Part shown: positions 10,305 to 21,804 of the stretch, in pieces
How the letters are laid out: every line of letters starts with the position of its first letter
Position numbering within the stretch: position 1 is the first letter of the stretch
Assembly (NCBI GenBank): GCA_021399435.1
Contig: JAJTUP010000025.1
Coordinates: 884,578 to 948,577, forward strand
Source of the DNA: Diaporthe sp. PMI_573
Lineage: Eukaryota > Ascomycota > Sordariomycetes > Diaporthales > Diaporthaceae
Direction: 5' to 3'
Length of the DNA: 64,000 nt
Position numbers and translations under genes: made by a program
Notes under the pieces: generated by a model
Database searches by the model: none
What the model was told of the DNA's origin: nothing
What the model saw: only the letters and a program-made list of their open reading frames with translations

Positions 10305-11483
10305 AGAATAGGGGGGGGGGGGTTGTTGCGGTATAGTAAAAGTCATGGTATTGGTCTCGGCATTGTAACATCATTGCTTTAATTGGTGTTATGGCGCGAT
10401 TGGTCTTCTTGTTTCGAAACACAAATATCATTTTTGACTGTAAGACATCCCGATAAGTTCTACTCGGTCGGTTAACGGGCAAATGGGAGAATGACGTTAA
10501 GAAGTAACTGGTATAGAATGTACATGAGATCATAACTAGCATTGTCAAACTTTAGTCAATCTTATATTCAAAGACATCCACTCTGATCTACTTAGTATCG
10601 AGTTCCTAACATTGCAAATGGTCGAAACATTCAATGCAGCATTCAAGGAGCGGAGCAGTAGGAGACGTCCCCTTCGAGTTCCTCGCGAAAGAGTCTGGGA
10701 TGGAGCCTTTCACAAGCAGATTACGAGCCATGGGTAGGTTGCTCACAGGGACCTTAAGATTTTTCTCGGGTCATATGGCCCGCGCAGTGACCATTCTAAA
10801 CTTATAACCATATATTTGCATTGTCTTGTCTTCAATGTATGCTGATTTCAGTGCTTGTTATGGTGAAGTACGCGCATATGATTTGGTCGATAATAGAGAA
10901 GTAACGATTACCTAGCTAGGCATCAGTGCAGATGATACTGTGCCGGGACCGACTCACCGAGACCCCTGACTGAGCCTCCGCCTCGAAAGCCCCTGCCTGA
11001 TTCTCAACTCTGATCCTCAACCCTTGCCAAAGACAGTCTTCCGAGGCACTGTCTCCTGAGCTTTGAGAAAGGTGCCGGGTCACAACCCGCACTTGGGGAG
11101 TCAACAAGCCCCTGGTATGTGCCCCCGAGAGCAGTGGCCGTGGATGAACAGAAATTTGCTGATACCACCTGCGGGTTTCTTCTAATGTTTTCGAAATGTG
11201 ACCCGCAAACCTTGTGTTCAGGGAGAAAGCTGAGATCAGTTAGATTGTGATATCCACTGGCATTGCGTCAACAAGGACGCTGTCTATCTATTGCTTACGA
11301 GATCACGTGGGAAGGAGAGATGATGTTTGGATATCTTGCCACTAATTGTGAGGCATGATAATTGTTAGCATTTTAACCTGTGGATGCTAATGCTATGGCC
11401 GAAGCACCGCTTCCCGTTTGCAGAGACTTCAATTCTGCCTCGGATTGTCGAGGAGCAGACTCATGAGGCATGTCCTATAATGT
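10305..11483. other. intergenic; 12-base G run, no gene recognised
   Basis: G12 at 10311-10322. The remainder, up to the end of the questin-oxidase-like gene, holds no supportable open frame; it includes that gene's 3' flank. Confidence 0.5.
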
Positions 11484-13080
11484 TCAGTTAAAATGACTGG
11501 CAACGACGTTTCTATCGTCCACGGGGTCACTCACTTTCCATGCCTCGTGAAACCCGGCAGATCGGACGTATAGCGGCCCCGACACCTCCAAGGAATCAAC
11601 CACCATGTGCTGGATCTTTTTCCAGATGTCGTCACCCTTGAGAATAGCCCAAGGCTTGCTCTCCCATTTATTCATTAGCTCATGGCAGATAGCTGTAGCT
11701 CTGGCTTGTTTAATTCCGTGTCCGTCATCGCCGAACTCTTGGAGGCGCTTCCCAATCTCTGCGGGTCTTATCTTAGATGCGAAAGATCGGGGTATCGAGG
11801 GTCTTTCACGCTTACCCCTGACCGAAGAATCCGAGGGAATCTTGGGTTGGTAGGAATGGATGCCGTCAATGTTGATTGGAGGGCGACCTCTTGCAACATA
11901 TTGTATGAGATCCATACGAATCTTGTACTCAAGAAGACGTCTCTTCTCTGGGCGAGTCAACCAAGATTGCTCAAGATTCGTCACATGCATGAGTGCAGAG
12001 TTGATATGATGCCTGCAAGGAGTCAAATTCTGTCGGCTAGATGAGGGTGTTTATGACTTTACTCACATGAGGAAAAAGTCATACTTGACATGGTAGGGCG
12101 GGTGGATGGCAGCGCTTGACCCGACTAAGACAATGGTGTGGAACATCTCAGCCGTTCTTTCTTCGAGTTCGTCATCCGCAACGTGGACTTGTTCGAGTAT
12201 CGAAAGCATGGGTTCTTTCGCGCGTTGGAGAATTCCGTCCTCGATCTTACTCTGATCACTTAGGAAAGCGGCACCGTCAAAATTCTGGTCCGCAGCGATG
12301 TCTCTGTAGAGATCAAGAATGGCTTTCATCCGAGGCTTCTCGCCCGGGCTCTGAGTGTCATGATGTTCACTTGGTAGCAGCAGGTGATTGAGACCTTCGA
12401 GCCCATGGACGCATGTCTGCGCCAGTGCTTCCGCAACGATAGCAGGCTGTTTCCATTCCAACCCGTACATCAATTGGATGAGTGAATGTACGACGCCTGC
12501 ATGCAGACGGACGAGCAAATCGTCTGAAGCAGCGGTGTGCTTGAGCAAGTAGTCTCGGACAACTTGCTCGTATCCACGATCGTTGATCACATCCTGAAAA
12601 TAAGCCAAGAAGTCGGGATAGTGATCGTCGTTTCCCAAGTAGTCGGCGGCGTGATCCCATGACTGATGGAGCCTCGAAATAACGTCTGGGTGACGGGGCT
12701 CAACTGGTCGTTGCAACTCGTGTCGTAGGGCGAACGCCCACTCGACCACAGAGGCTTTTGCTCCAGTGCCGTAAAGAGCGAGAATATGGTGAAGCATCTA
12801 TGGGTTTCATGAGCCTAACTTTCAAACAGCCTTGGTGAGGTAATATACAAACATGATCATGAAACCCTTTGTTGTTCAAGAAAACATGATGCATCTGTCC
12901 AGAAGAGTTCTCAGTAATTTTGATCAGGATTGTGCGGTTTGGAGTATGAACATCACTCACAGAGAGGTCGTCCTCTAACAATTTGCCAGTACATCGGGCA
13001 ACATCGTCATTCTGTTGAATCTTCCACAACCCGGTGTTGCCGGGCGAAATGCTCATGCGAGTAGAGGTCGCTGTCGTCAT
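11484..13080 (-). CDS. questin-oxidase-like (AflY/DUF4243 family) protein, four exons
   Basis: Exons 13080-12961, 12894-12853, 12797-12067 and 12012-11484 join to 473 aa; introns are 66, 55 and 54 bp, all GT..AG. The splices rebuild the N-terminal family pattern: GNTGLWKIQ, then HHVFLNNKGFHDH, then LHHILALYGTGA. Further family-like stretches are DYLGNDDHYPDFLAYF, ADDLLVRLHAGVVHSLIQL and IVAEALAQTCVHG. Relatives include AflY of the aflatoxin pathway and the questin oxidase of geodin synthesis, which open anthraquinone rings by Baeyer-Villiger-type oxidation; many other members stand alone and are uncharacterised. No polyketide synthase or tailoring gene lies nearby, so the substrate cannot be inferred. 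No signal peptide or membrane span seen. The frame is intact. Confidence 0.9.
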
Positions 13081-14081
13081 CCTGCCTCGATGAAAGAGTG
13101 CGAATAAAGATTATACTTCCACTGTCGAAAAAGATGTATTGGATGTGACACAAACATGACAAGACGTGAACGACTATTGCTTATATAGGTCCAGACGGTT
13201 CCAAATGTTTGGCGCGCGATGTACGTACCTCCACCCTCGGACTTTTCCCCTCCGGGCTTTGCGTCAAAAAGCCCAAGGGGCAATCAGAAAAAAGTTGATC
13301 AAGGCTTATGCTCGATGACGCAGGGTGGTATGAAAATGGGTACGTTCGGTGAAACCTGGCCTGACCACAATTACATTATTACTAAAACAAAACAATCAGC
13401 TACCAATTAGAACAAATTCATTACAGTCCGCGCAGATTCTAAAAGGTGGACGGCAACGATGTGACAAGGACTATAATTTATGGCTAAAACAACTCTATCA
13501 CACGCGTGTCACCTGTTTTCACTTGATGAGGAGAGAAAGAGATAAAAAGAGTCCAAGCAAGACCATCTGCTATAGAAAATTCTTCACCACCGCAGACCAC
13601 AAAGTTGGCCTGGCACCGGCAAGACGGATGCGTGCCCTCATTATTGTCTTGCCTGTGCCATACTAAGACCGCAGTGGGTCTATCCTAGAACTGTAGTGGA
13701 GCTTGCACTGGGATGTACTATTACAGTAGGTGAACAGCAAGTCATTGCCAGCGGAGCCTGACAAAGGCTTACTCGGCTTTGGTCTCGGATTTTACTTATG
13801 TCCGTACTCGATGATGTTTGGTATTTTTAAAATAAAAGTCCCCACGGTTCATGCAAGTTGTAGCGTTTGTGGTAAAAGTACCGCCATGCCACGGTGGGTT
13901 GTTATCTAGCCACCATCAGCTGCCAGTGGCGGTGGGGAAAAAGTCTATTTAAATAACTTTTGCATCCAGGTAGCCATTGGTTCATACATTCATTCAATAT
14001 ATCTATCACCTGCATCTAGCAAAACTGCAAATCACACTTCTACAAATTAGTCCCGTCACTCCTAGATAACCTCAATTGCAC
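13081..14081. other. intergenic between two minus-strand genes
   Basis: Contains the upstream region of the questin-oxidase-like gene. Short open frames near 13219-13666 have no support. Confidence 0.5.
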
Positions 14082-14817
14082 CTAAACGCCCAGGGCATGG
14101 CCGTTAGATGGCTGCTGCCACTGCTCGCCAGGGCTTTTGTAGCTCGGATTCGCAGCCAGTGCTGGAGGGCCCTGTGCGTCCATCCACGGCTGCAAGGTAG
14201 TCCACAGGCCGTTGCGCTTGCGGATGAGAATTGTGCAGACGAGAGACGCAACAGCGACAAAGATCCACACGTTGATGATGGGATCTACGAAAAAGAGGGC
14301 AGTGATGGTCTCATAGCGATCGTAGTCGTAGAAGTTCGAGAGAACAAAAATGGAGATGTATATGAGCATATAAAGGCGGGTGATCAAGTTGAGGACGGCG
14401 GCGATGAGGAAGAGCATTGCTGACTGGAGAGATGTACCGCGTCAGTACAGGTTATCAAGTGATGCTGGCAGTGTGGCACTGCTACAGTGATGATTTGGTG
14501 CGACTTACGTTCTTTAATACATAGTTCCGCTTCGTCTTGTGGAAGACAACTGCGGCGAAAGCTAACAGCGCCAGAGCCCAGAAAAAGGTGAGGAAGTTAA
14601 GGGCGCTGCTCATCCTGCTGCCAGCCACGTAGAGAGCATCCTCATAGAGGTGCCCGTACCAGCTGTTCAGATACTGTGAATACTGGGCGTTGTAGACGCC
14701 AAATAGTGCAATTGTGAGCATGGCCAGGATGACGCAGGTGGCGATGGCAGTGTATCTCATCGCCTTCTGTAACCCCGTTCTCGTCTGGGTAAGGCAGAAC
14801 AGGAAGCCGTTGCCCAT
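14082..14817 (-). CDS. four-span membrane protein of unknown function, two exons
   Basis: Exon 1 14817-14509, intron 14508-14424 (GTAAGT ... TACTGAC ... CCAG, 85 bp), exon 2 14423-14082; 216 aa. I chose the ATG at 14817 (MGNGFLF); the frame stays open to a TTG at 14853 and is then closed by a TAG, so an extra upstream exon is possible. Hydrophobic segments lie at about 20-41, 73-93, 103-130 and 150-172, separated by a region rich in Tyr and Asn, and the C-terminus is Pro/Gln-rich and probably cytosolic. Such small fungal multispan proteins are common and uncharacterised. It is divergent from the broken Zn2Cys6 gene with only 58 bp between start codons. Confidence 0.8.
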
Positions 14818-14875
14818 CTCAATGTTGGCGCCGGTGTCCTCTTTTCTCCTCAATGCCGTCCTCTAATACAGCAAA

Positions 14876-15375
14876 ATGGCAGAAGCCCAGCATATCAGCC
14901 GCGCCATAGCATCATTGAGACCCAGGGCTCTCAAGTCTCCGCCAGAGACTACGAAAGCCGTCATCCAGGGCACGATCAATTACACCACGAACGACAGTGC
15001 TCACACCACCTCCCATAGTTTAATAACGGTCTCGACGGCCTCAGCTTCGAACCTCTCCTCCGGCACTCCCGCGACTACTAATATCACCCAGGCCGCCGAC
15101 AAGTCTTCCTCCGCGGTTACTTCCAACACGCCGACTGCTACCTCCCTCTCCAGCACGGCCGCCTCTAAGAGGCGGAGGGGCTTGGGTATGGTGACCCGCA
15201 GCGCCTGCACAGACTGCCGGAAGAAGCGCGCAAAGGTACTACTACACTCTTCTCATTTCCACCCGAGCCGAATCTTCCCTCAATTTCGTCCGGGTGGCAA
15301 GCTACCGAAGCCTCCTAAATTGATGTTTGCTATCTTGACATATAGTATGATGGCCAGCGGCTGCCAACATCATAA
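14876..15375 (+). pseudogene. N-terminus of a Zn2Cys6 transcription factor, broken inside the zinc cluster
   Basis: Exon 1 (14876-15235) encodes 120 residues, Ser/Thr-rich then basic, ending RSACTDCRKKRAK, the first half of a fungal zinc cluster. A normal-looking intron (GTACTA at 15236 to TATAG at 15345) should lead into C-D-G-x-x-P-C. Instead exon 2 reads YDGQRLPTS and stops at 15373-15375: the third zinc Cys codon has become TAT, a G-to-A change, and a small deletion follows the QR codons. No further domain is visible downstream. So the exon 1 frame is intact but no DNA-binding domain can form. I am confident of the family and fairly confident that it is dead. Confidence 0.75.
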
Positions 15376-15596
15376 GAGGTGGACTCATACTGCAACAGGC
15401 CTCGGCACGCCCAGTATTTATTTCAGTGCACCCAGCTTCTTGTTTCCGCCTACCCAGTACCTGAAATTTTAGCTGCCTTTCTAATGTCCCTTTTCAATTA
15501 AACACTACCCTACACACTACCCCGCAGCTACCTCTATAGCTCTTTTCCTCTTTCAGCAGTACTTTAAAATACAAAGCTGGCTGTGTCTTGTAGGCG

Positions 15597-16202
15597 TCAT
15601 GGCTCTAGATTTTCTGCTACATCGGTGTCAATGGAAGAGGTGATACGGTGTGGGCGGTCATCGTGAAGCTCGTTGCTGCTGGTGGTCAGGCTGTCGACAG
15701 CAATAGAGAAATCGGCAAGATCAGCGTGGCGCCTTGTGCCAATACTTGGTACGGACCTGATTGAGTCAGCCGCTGGGGCGTGGTACACGGCCGCAGCAAT
15801 GGAGAAATATGTGTGGGGTGGCAGGTGCCTCCAGATTGCCATCTTCGCAAATGGGCACACCGACACGCAGAGCTCGTTGAGAAGGCACATCCAGTCATTG
15901 TCGTTGCGTATAAGTATGTTGTGTTCAGTGTCATTTCCTCCAGGCAGATCGAACTGGAGTCTGTCTATAGGTGAGACCCCAAACACCGCACAGACATGAC
16001 TGAAAGGATAAGATGTGGGCAGGTTGATATCTGAACCCGGCAATGCATGTACAGAAGGGCCGATACCAAAATTTAGGTTAAGCTCCACTAGGGAATCATT
16101 CCTCTGTCGTCCTCTCGAAGCATTTTCACATCCCAAGGAGCAAATAGCTCTCCTGACTCTGAGAATGATGATTAAGTCACCGTGCGGATGTATCTGGAAC
16201 AC
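15597..16202 (-). CDS. hypothetical ORF, possibly a BTB-like fragment
   Basis: A 201-codon minus-strand open frame whose first in-frame start is GTG, so any real gene needs an upstream exon or has lost its start. The beginning (VFQIHPHGDLIIIL) resembles the start of fungal BTB/POZ proteins, where an E-I-x-P-x-G-D-hydrophobic stretch precedes the BTB core. The rest does not follow the BTB pattern that I know and the G+C content is average. It may be a decayed gene fragment or chance. Low confidence. Confidence 0.25.
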   Translation of the reverse strand: MFQIHPHGDLIIILRVRRAICSLGCENASRGRQRNDSLVELNLNFGIGPSVHALPGSDINLPTSYPFSHVCAVFGVSPIDRLQFDLPGGNDTEHNILIRNDNDWMCLLNELCVSVCPFAKMAIWRHLPPHTYFSIAAAVYHAPAADSIRSVPSIGTRRHADLADFSIAVDSLTTSSNELHDDRPHRITSSIDTDVAENLEP

Positions 16203-16790
16203 CTCGCGAATACTGCTGTGAAAAGGGAAGGGACAGTAAAGAGAATAAGTACGCCTTTTCGAAATGCTTGGCTGGACGTTTCACACATACAGAGCCTCAA
16301 CGTGGTTTGATATCCCAGCCAGCAGCATCAATTTACCCGGCTTCTGCCGTGCCACAATTAGCAATGCTCGCGTAATTTCAAAACACTCGATATGATTCAT
16401 TACATCCGGGATGTATAATCGAGGTACCAAGCACGAGCCATAGTAGTTTAAGAGCCCCTCGTTGCACAAAGACACCCTGTGTCGTGCGTGGGCACGGTGT
16501 AACCAATACGCCCTGTCAAAACTTGCGTAATGGGCGTGTGGATTCTCGTGGATAGGTGTTGTGTTGGTTTGTTGGTTGAATTGACTCTCTTTCTGAGGCG
16601 GCCCTAACCATTCGTTCCGGAGTCCCCACCTTTTGCACCCATCGAATTGCCTGACAAATAGCATGGCGGGTTCTCAACACTATAAGACGGCGGAGGTTTG
16701 TGGAGCTGTGGTTGGTGATTGAAGGCACCAAAGGGTGATGGAGGTCTGGGTGGGTTTGCGAAGGTATCTAATTCCATTCTAATATCCCAC
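16203..16790. other. intergenic, no gene recognised
   Basis: Several short overlapping minus-strand frames (16281-16855) look like chance reading; nothing resembles a known family. Confidence 0.45.
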
Positions 16791-18369
16791 CTACCGCCAA
16801 CGACCAACTCGGGCATGCTCATAGGCAGCTTTGGAATAATTATCCCATGAATCACACAAGTTCGATGGTACGGCAGAGATCTTACGCGCCTTGAAGATTA
16901 CTCCCCGGCCAATGTAACTCACGTTGGCGTCTCCGGTGAAGCTCGAGAGATCCTGTCCGCTGAATTTGATCGTCCCTTTCTCTGCCCTTGGATGGGCCTC
17001 CCCTGTTTCAGTATCTCTGGATTTCAGGCGCAGGAAGTATTTTGTAAGCTTGCTAGCGCCCGCTGCTTTTGCCTTCTTGGGAGATCGTCCGCGAGGTCGT
17101 CCACCGGTAGTCTTGGCCTTGCTGTTCTTGGCCTTGCTGGCCGTGGCCTTCCTTTTGGAGCCCACAGCAGTTTTCTTGTCTGCACTCTCATCTCGGCCAT
17201 CTTCTTCGTCATCGTCCTCACTGTCGGAATCGTCGTCATGCTCTTGCTGTGCACAGAATCGGTCGAGAATGCTCTCGTCGCAGCTCATCATCATGATTCC
17301 CTTGATGACGCCGAAATCGAAGCTGGCTTGGTATATGCCGGGCGTTGGGCTTGCGTGGATAGCTAATGTCATGTCTTCAGCTAGCACGGGCCAGTTACTC
17401 TCGATCTCCTCGCAATCGATAATATACTGTCCTACAGGGGAAGGTGCGCTGGGACCACGCTTGTGCTTCTCAGCGTTGGCGAGATATCTCTTGTGTTTCG
17501 AGGCTCGCTCTTCTTCTCGTGCGTCTGCCTTGGCCTGGTTCGCCTGTGCTTCTTTGGCGCCATGATCTTTGGCCGCATTCTTCACAGCGCCCTGGTCCCA
17601 ACCTAGGTAGATGGTTTGTGTTGAGCCCCAGCCTGTAGCGTGGTATAGACCGCTGACCCGGCCGGCAGTTTCACGGAGTTGCCCCGTGCGATAGTTGCTG
17701 GAATGTGGATATGGAATACCAACGACCTCGGTTGTCTTCGTTGAATCCGGTTTGCCTGAACCATTAACGAAGTATTTCTCCATGATCCACTCTGAATGGC
17801 CCGAAAGCTCTTCTTCACACAGTTTCTCCAGCCACTCCGTGTGCATTTGGGACCGTAGTTCCTCGATATGGACGGGCACTTTATCGCACTGTATGATCCA
17901 TGTCAGCGATGGAGGACCTTGGCGAAATGATAATGCAAGCGGGACGTGTTACCTTGCCAGCCCGGAGTACCTTCTTCATCAGCAAGGTACCATTCCCGGA
18001 AAGTTCTTTTTCGTCGTAATCCACGCCATAATGTTGCAACTGACCGCGGACAAAGCCTGAGCCATGATGATCTCGGAGCAGCTTATTTGCCTCTGGAGTT
18101 AGTCGCGGCAGGAACATGGTTTTCAAGCGGAGGCCGTCAACGCGCTCAACCCGACCTTTGGCATAAAATCGGCCGAACGCGCATGTGAAGCCGTCGCGGA
18201 TAATGTCGTTGTAGGGCATTTTGGCGTATTGCAATTTACCAGCGGCTTTCTGGTAATAATGGCGACCGATCGGAAATGGCAGCCCGAGGTTTTCAAGATT
18301 GGAAATAACTGGGGTGGGTGATGTACGGGCTGTAGAGTAACCCTGGTCCAGGATTTCTTCGTCACCAAT
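16791..18369 (-). CDS. conserved fungal protein of unknown function with basic C-terminal region (5' end unresolved)
   Basis: The last intron is clear: 17952-17889 (GTAACA ... GCTGAC ... ACAG, 64 bp), joining ...MKKVLRAGK to CDKVPVHIEE. The upstream coding part runs at least to 18369, where an acceptor (GAACAG) precedes IGDEEILDQGYSTART; the family-like stretch ENLGLPFPIGRHYYQKA shows that the true start is upstream of the internal ATG at 18219. The frame 18546-18740 (minus) may hold the first exon. The protein has a globular first half with a TTEVVGIPY motif, a Lys/Glu/Ala-rich helix, an acidic run followed by a Lys-rich nuclear-signal-like region (SKRKATASKAKNSKAK, near 17150), and ends with a conserved-looking SYIGRGVIFKARKISAV ... 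ARVGRW tail. I recall similar proteins in many Sordariomycetes with no assigned role. Probably nuclear; function unknown. Confidence 0.7.
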
Positions 18370-19027
18370 CTGTTCAGTATCTGATAAACCATGAGCAGGG
18401 CGACCACCGATGTCGCCCGAAGCGAGTATTTGGCCACGAGCCCCCCGCCCCCCGCCCCCCCGCTGAAGCCCGTATACATCACGCGCAAGCCGGTGAATAG
18501 GAACGAATACTCACAAGGAGTTATCTCCCACTGGCCCTGCTCTGGCTACCTCTTGAGCTCTCCTGGGTTGGAGTTGCGGTCTGTTGAGGCTATCGACGGG
18601 GGTCCAGGGCTGCCGTCAGCGCCGAGGAGGTTCGGTGGGGGTCGTTTCACGCGCGGGGTAAATTCTGCGTCAATGCAGGCCCTTGGCCGGGCCCTCGTGA
18701 TTACATGAACAAATACGGGCGGGGCCAGCGTGCTACGCATCTAGCCAATCGGACACGTTTGGGTGCCAACCTGGGGGGTAGACAAATAAGACAGCAATTT
18801 AGACACGTTTTTCTATACTTTATACTGTTATGTCTAAAAATTAGGAAGGTAGGCTTTTCAAGAAGCAACTTACTTACCTCCTTTTCTTGATACCCATCAT
18901 TCCTCTTCCTACTCCGTACCTAATGTGAGCTCAAAAAAAGACTCCAAAGTTCCGGACGGCTTATCTCCACTGTCCGCGCCATCCAATGTTTGAAATTCAT
19001 TCTTAAAATTTTCTTTCCGCTTTTTTC
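18370..19027. other. upstream region of the conserved gene; possible first exon at 18546-18740 (minus)
   Basis: 18447-18470 holds G/C homopolymer runs that keep two frames open, which obscures the gene start. The minus frame 18546-18740 begins with ATG and reads a plausible Pro/Ser-rich leader (LLGADGSPGPPSIAST) but its donor site (AG|GTAGCC) is weak. Confidence 0.4.
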
Positions 19028-19170
19028 ATGGCTTTGACTTGTGGTATCTGTTGGAGAACCTGGCCTACCTATAGGTCCCGCGACCAACATGTGGCTGCTA
19101 CATCCCATGAGGTTCCCGACTTCGAATGCGACAGTTGCGACCGCTATTTCAACACACCCTGCACAGTCTT
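19028..19170 (+). pseudogene. C2H2 zinc-finger gene remnant
   Basis: The + frame from ATG at 19028 reads CGICWRTWPTYRSRDQHVAATSH, a C-x2-C-x12-H-x5-H finger, then FECDSCDRYFNTP, the first half of a second finger. After that the expected H..H never appears and the frame becomes nondescript. Fungal proteins with serial fingers of this type (first finger, short linker, CDxCDRxF) are common. Either a frameshift near 19160 or a missing exon; I favour a relic. Confidence 0.5.
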
Positions 19171-20239
19171 CGTTGGACTGGTGGGTACTCCAAGGACTGC
19201 TAGTTCAGGATTCTCAGGACTTTGCCAACCAAAGAAGCAATCAGGCTGGAAGACTGCAGGTTCGCATACAAAATTGTGGCAGAGGCCAGAAGGGTGGTGG
19301 TTTCATGGATGTGTTTGTGGTGGACACGCTGCCGCAATACTTGCCCCATTGGGATTGACCTTGAGGGGGAGGACTACGCCTTTCACGCAGCGGGATTGGA
19401 CAGGTCGGATTTTAGGCCTTACAGCACAGCAGCATCAAACCAGTCCACAGGGGCATTTCCGGGACATCATATCCCACCCAACGCGTTTCACTTAGCCTGG
19501 CAGCGACATTCTTAATCCTGGTGCATGGGGACTTTTTAATTCCTTTACGCGTTCATCCATGTGAATGTTAATGACTTTGCGAATTATGAAGACGATGTTG
19601 CCGGAATTCACGACTGTAATGTATTGTTTACGAATGGCTGTGGTGCTATGAGAATCGGTGATTGAGGCAAGGCGTTTTGAAGTCGCTCATCTAGTCGAAC
19701 GTTTCCCAGATAGCTCCCGTGGTGGACTTTGATGACCTGGGGGTGAGTTCTCGACATTCTCGACCACCTACTTTTTAGAGGCTGTTCCACCTGGGCTATT
19801 TAGACCTAATATGATTTGCCTCAATATAATTGTCCTCAAAGTGTCGTGGATCCCAATGTTTGACTTGGATCTTGCAAAACACGGGCGAGGATGGCTTTAT
19901 CACGTCACAACTTCAGACAAATTAGTCATGCTGTTCGGCTGCTCACAGAAAGAGGACCCCCAGAGCGTTTACAGTATCTATGAAATTCTCATTAAACCTG
20001 ACCTTTGTCTCCACTACAACGCTGTCATGACAGTGTGGCAACGTGAACATACAGTCGGGCACGTTCGACTACCTAATACGGGCCTCTGAGTGAATGTGGA
20101 CGTTGCTGATCAGCGAAACCTTTAGCACCTGATTTTACAAAACCAAAGCATATCTTCATCATAATCTTCCAACTCCTATTGTTCGTTTGAACGTACAGTA
20201 CGATTAGGGCTATTCTTTGAAAGCGGAGGTTGCTAAAGT
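19171..20239. other. intergenic, no supportable gene
   Basis: Three overlapping + frames (19041-19515) and one at 19811-20089 have no recognisable motif or splice continuity. Confidence 0.45.
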
Positions 20240-20696
20240 GAGGACCCGCAGGGCGAACAGCCCCAAAACGGCGGCCACCCAGATCTGCGTTGTCCCTAAA
20301 ACATCTACAAGATCAATTAGTAGGTATACAGAGATATATGCCATCCAGAAGAGGGCAGTTAGGCCAGCCAGATATAACAGTGGGTATTAAATCACATCAG
20401 CCATAAGTGGCTTGATTGCAGAAAACCACGTTAGGACGCCAATAACGAGCCACGCGGAGAAAAATATGGCAATTTGCAGGAACCTATTGAATTGTTGAGA
20501 GCAAAGAATATAAAAGGATAGATAAAGGAAGCCTGCATGAAGCTAGTAAAGGTTAGTCTGCTGTATTAAGATTGGATTGAATGTATCTTACCGAGATCTG
20601 TAACGCAAATGGGTATGGTTTGGACGTCTTAATGACGCTCTCGTGGATTGGGTCGACGGGAACCACTCGAAATTGCAACGTGGACCATCTATCTAT
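20240..20696 (-). pseudogene. broken multispan membrane-protein gene, cut at the TIR element
   Basis: Read on the minus strand from 20696: STLQFRVVPVDPIHESV ... FALQIS, then an intron (GTAAGATA ... GACTAACC ... TGCAG, about 20592-20534), then SFIYPFIFFALNN. A frameshift follows, and then FLQIAIFFSAWLVIGVLTWF, an in-frame TAA, and two more hydrophobic stretches ending near 20240. It would have had at least four membrane spans. Apart from the frameshift the only lesion is a CAA-to-TAA-type stop. Its 5' end coincides with the boundary of the transposon at 20697, and I did not find the missing part beyond 21569. It resembles in style the other small membrane proteins at 14082 and 21805 but I see no clear sequence identity. 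Confidence 0.6.
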
Positions 20697-21569
20697 GAAT
20701 CCGGATATTCGCGCACCCTTAAATGGATGGCGCGCACCTTTTCATGACTAATCATGCGGCCCCCTGTGCCCAAATTAAAAAACACTATGGGTTCGCCATA
20801 CCAAAAAATAATGTGCTAACACCGACCAACATACTGCACGATGCCACTATTCCCACACACTTAACGGTACCAAATAAGCACTATTTGGCCAAGCGACGAG
20901 GCAAATAATAGCCGACGTTTGCCTAGATAGTGTAAATAAAGCCCTATTAGACTTATTTAAGCCATATAAAGCCCTTATTGCCTTTGTCGCCTTTATTGTT
21001 ACCTACATAACCCAGCTAATTGATTAATAAGTTAATAAAGCCGGGCGCCATGGCGATAATCTCGTCCTATATTTCCTTAGTACTATCGCCACCCTCTAGC
21101 CTTGTCTAACTCGGCCTTTAGGTCCTTATAGGTATTGTATCCATTATAGAAGAGTCTCAGAAAGTCAGAAAGGTTGGAAAGTACTAGTTGATAATAATTT
21201 GTGGTAATAATAGTGGTATTCTATTAGTAATAGTTAATTAGCCACTATGCCTTAAGACCTGAGTAGTCAGGCACGTGTCCCATCGCTACAACGACCTAGA
21301 TTTGATATCTGGATAGCTAGAGTATGTCTTTAATATCGAATTGATCGATTCCACGAAGAATTTAATTAATATCACGATGTGTAGATAGTGGGTAGGTGGT
21401 TTAGTGTTAGTAGGCAGAGGAGGTTTGGCTGGGCATATTGGTGAGGCTGCAAAACACACTGCCTTGGGGTGGTGACGATATAAAATGGAGCGATTTGATT
21501 GGCTGCAGCTCTACTTACTAAGCAAAAGGTGCGCGGCATCCGATCGAGAGTGCGCGAATATCCGGATTC
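20697..21569. mobile_element. 873-bp non-autonomous DNA transposon with ~45-bp terminal inverted repeats
   Basis: Left end gaatccggatattcgcgcac (20697-20716) is repeated inverted at 21550-21569, and similarity continues inward (gcgcgcacctttt / aaaaggtgcgcggc) for about 45 bp. No transposase is encoded; inner frames are short. Sequence 20735-20886 matches, inverted, the DNA at 9311-9450, so both belong to one family. I see no convincing target-site duplication, which leaves the superfamily open. Confidence 0.8.
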
Positions 21570-21804
21570 TTAAAATGACGAAATCAATCCCCACATGAGT
21601 AAACCCGCTCTACCGTCATGTCAACCAACTATTTCCAAACTCTGAACAGCATACCATCGTCTCAACGCCTGAATGCTAAGAGTGTAGCCATGATTCTCGC
21701 CAATTGATTGAGCATAATTTGTATCTCACGCCTTAAAGCGGCCCTACTCCCACCGCCAAATGCGGCTGCAGGCGCGGGGTTGGGCTGAGCCGCGCCGCCC
21801 GCTC

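Noticed and set aside
11484..13080. Part of a secondary-metabolite cluster
   Set aside because: No polyketide synthase, NRPS or terpene gene is in the window, and the nearest oxidoreductase-like gene is 40 kb away.
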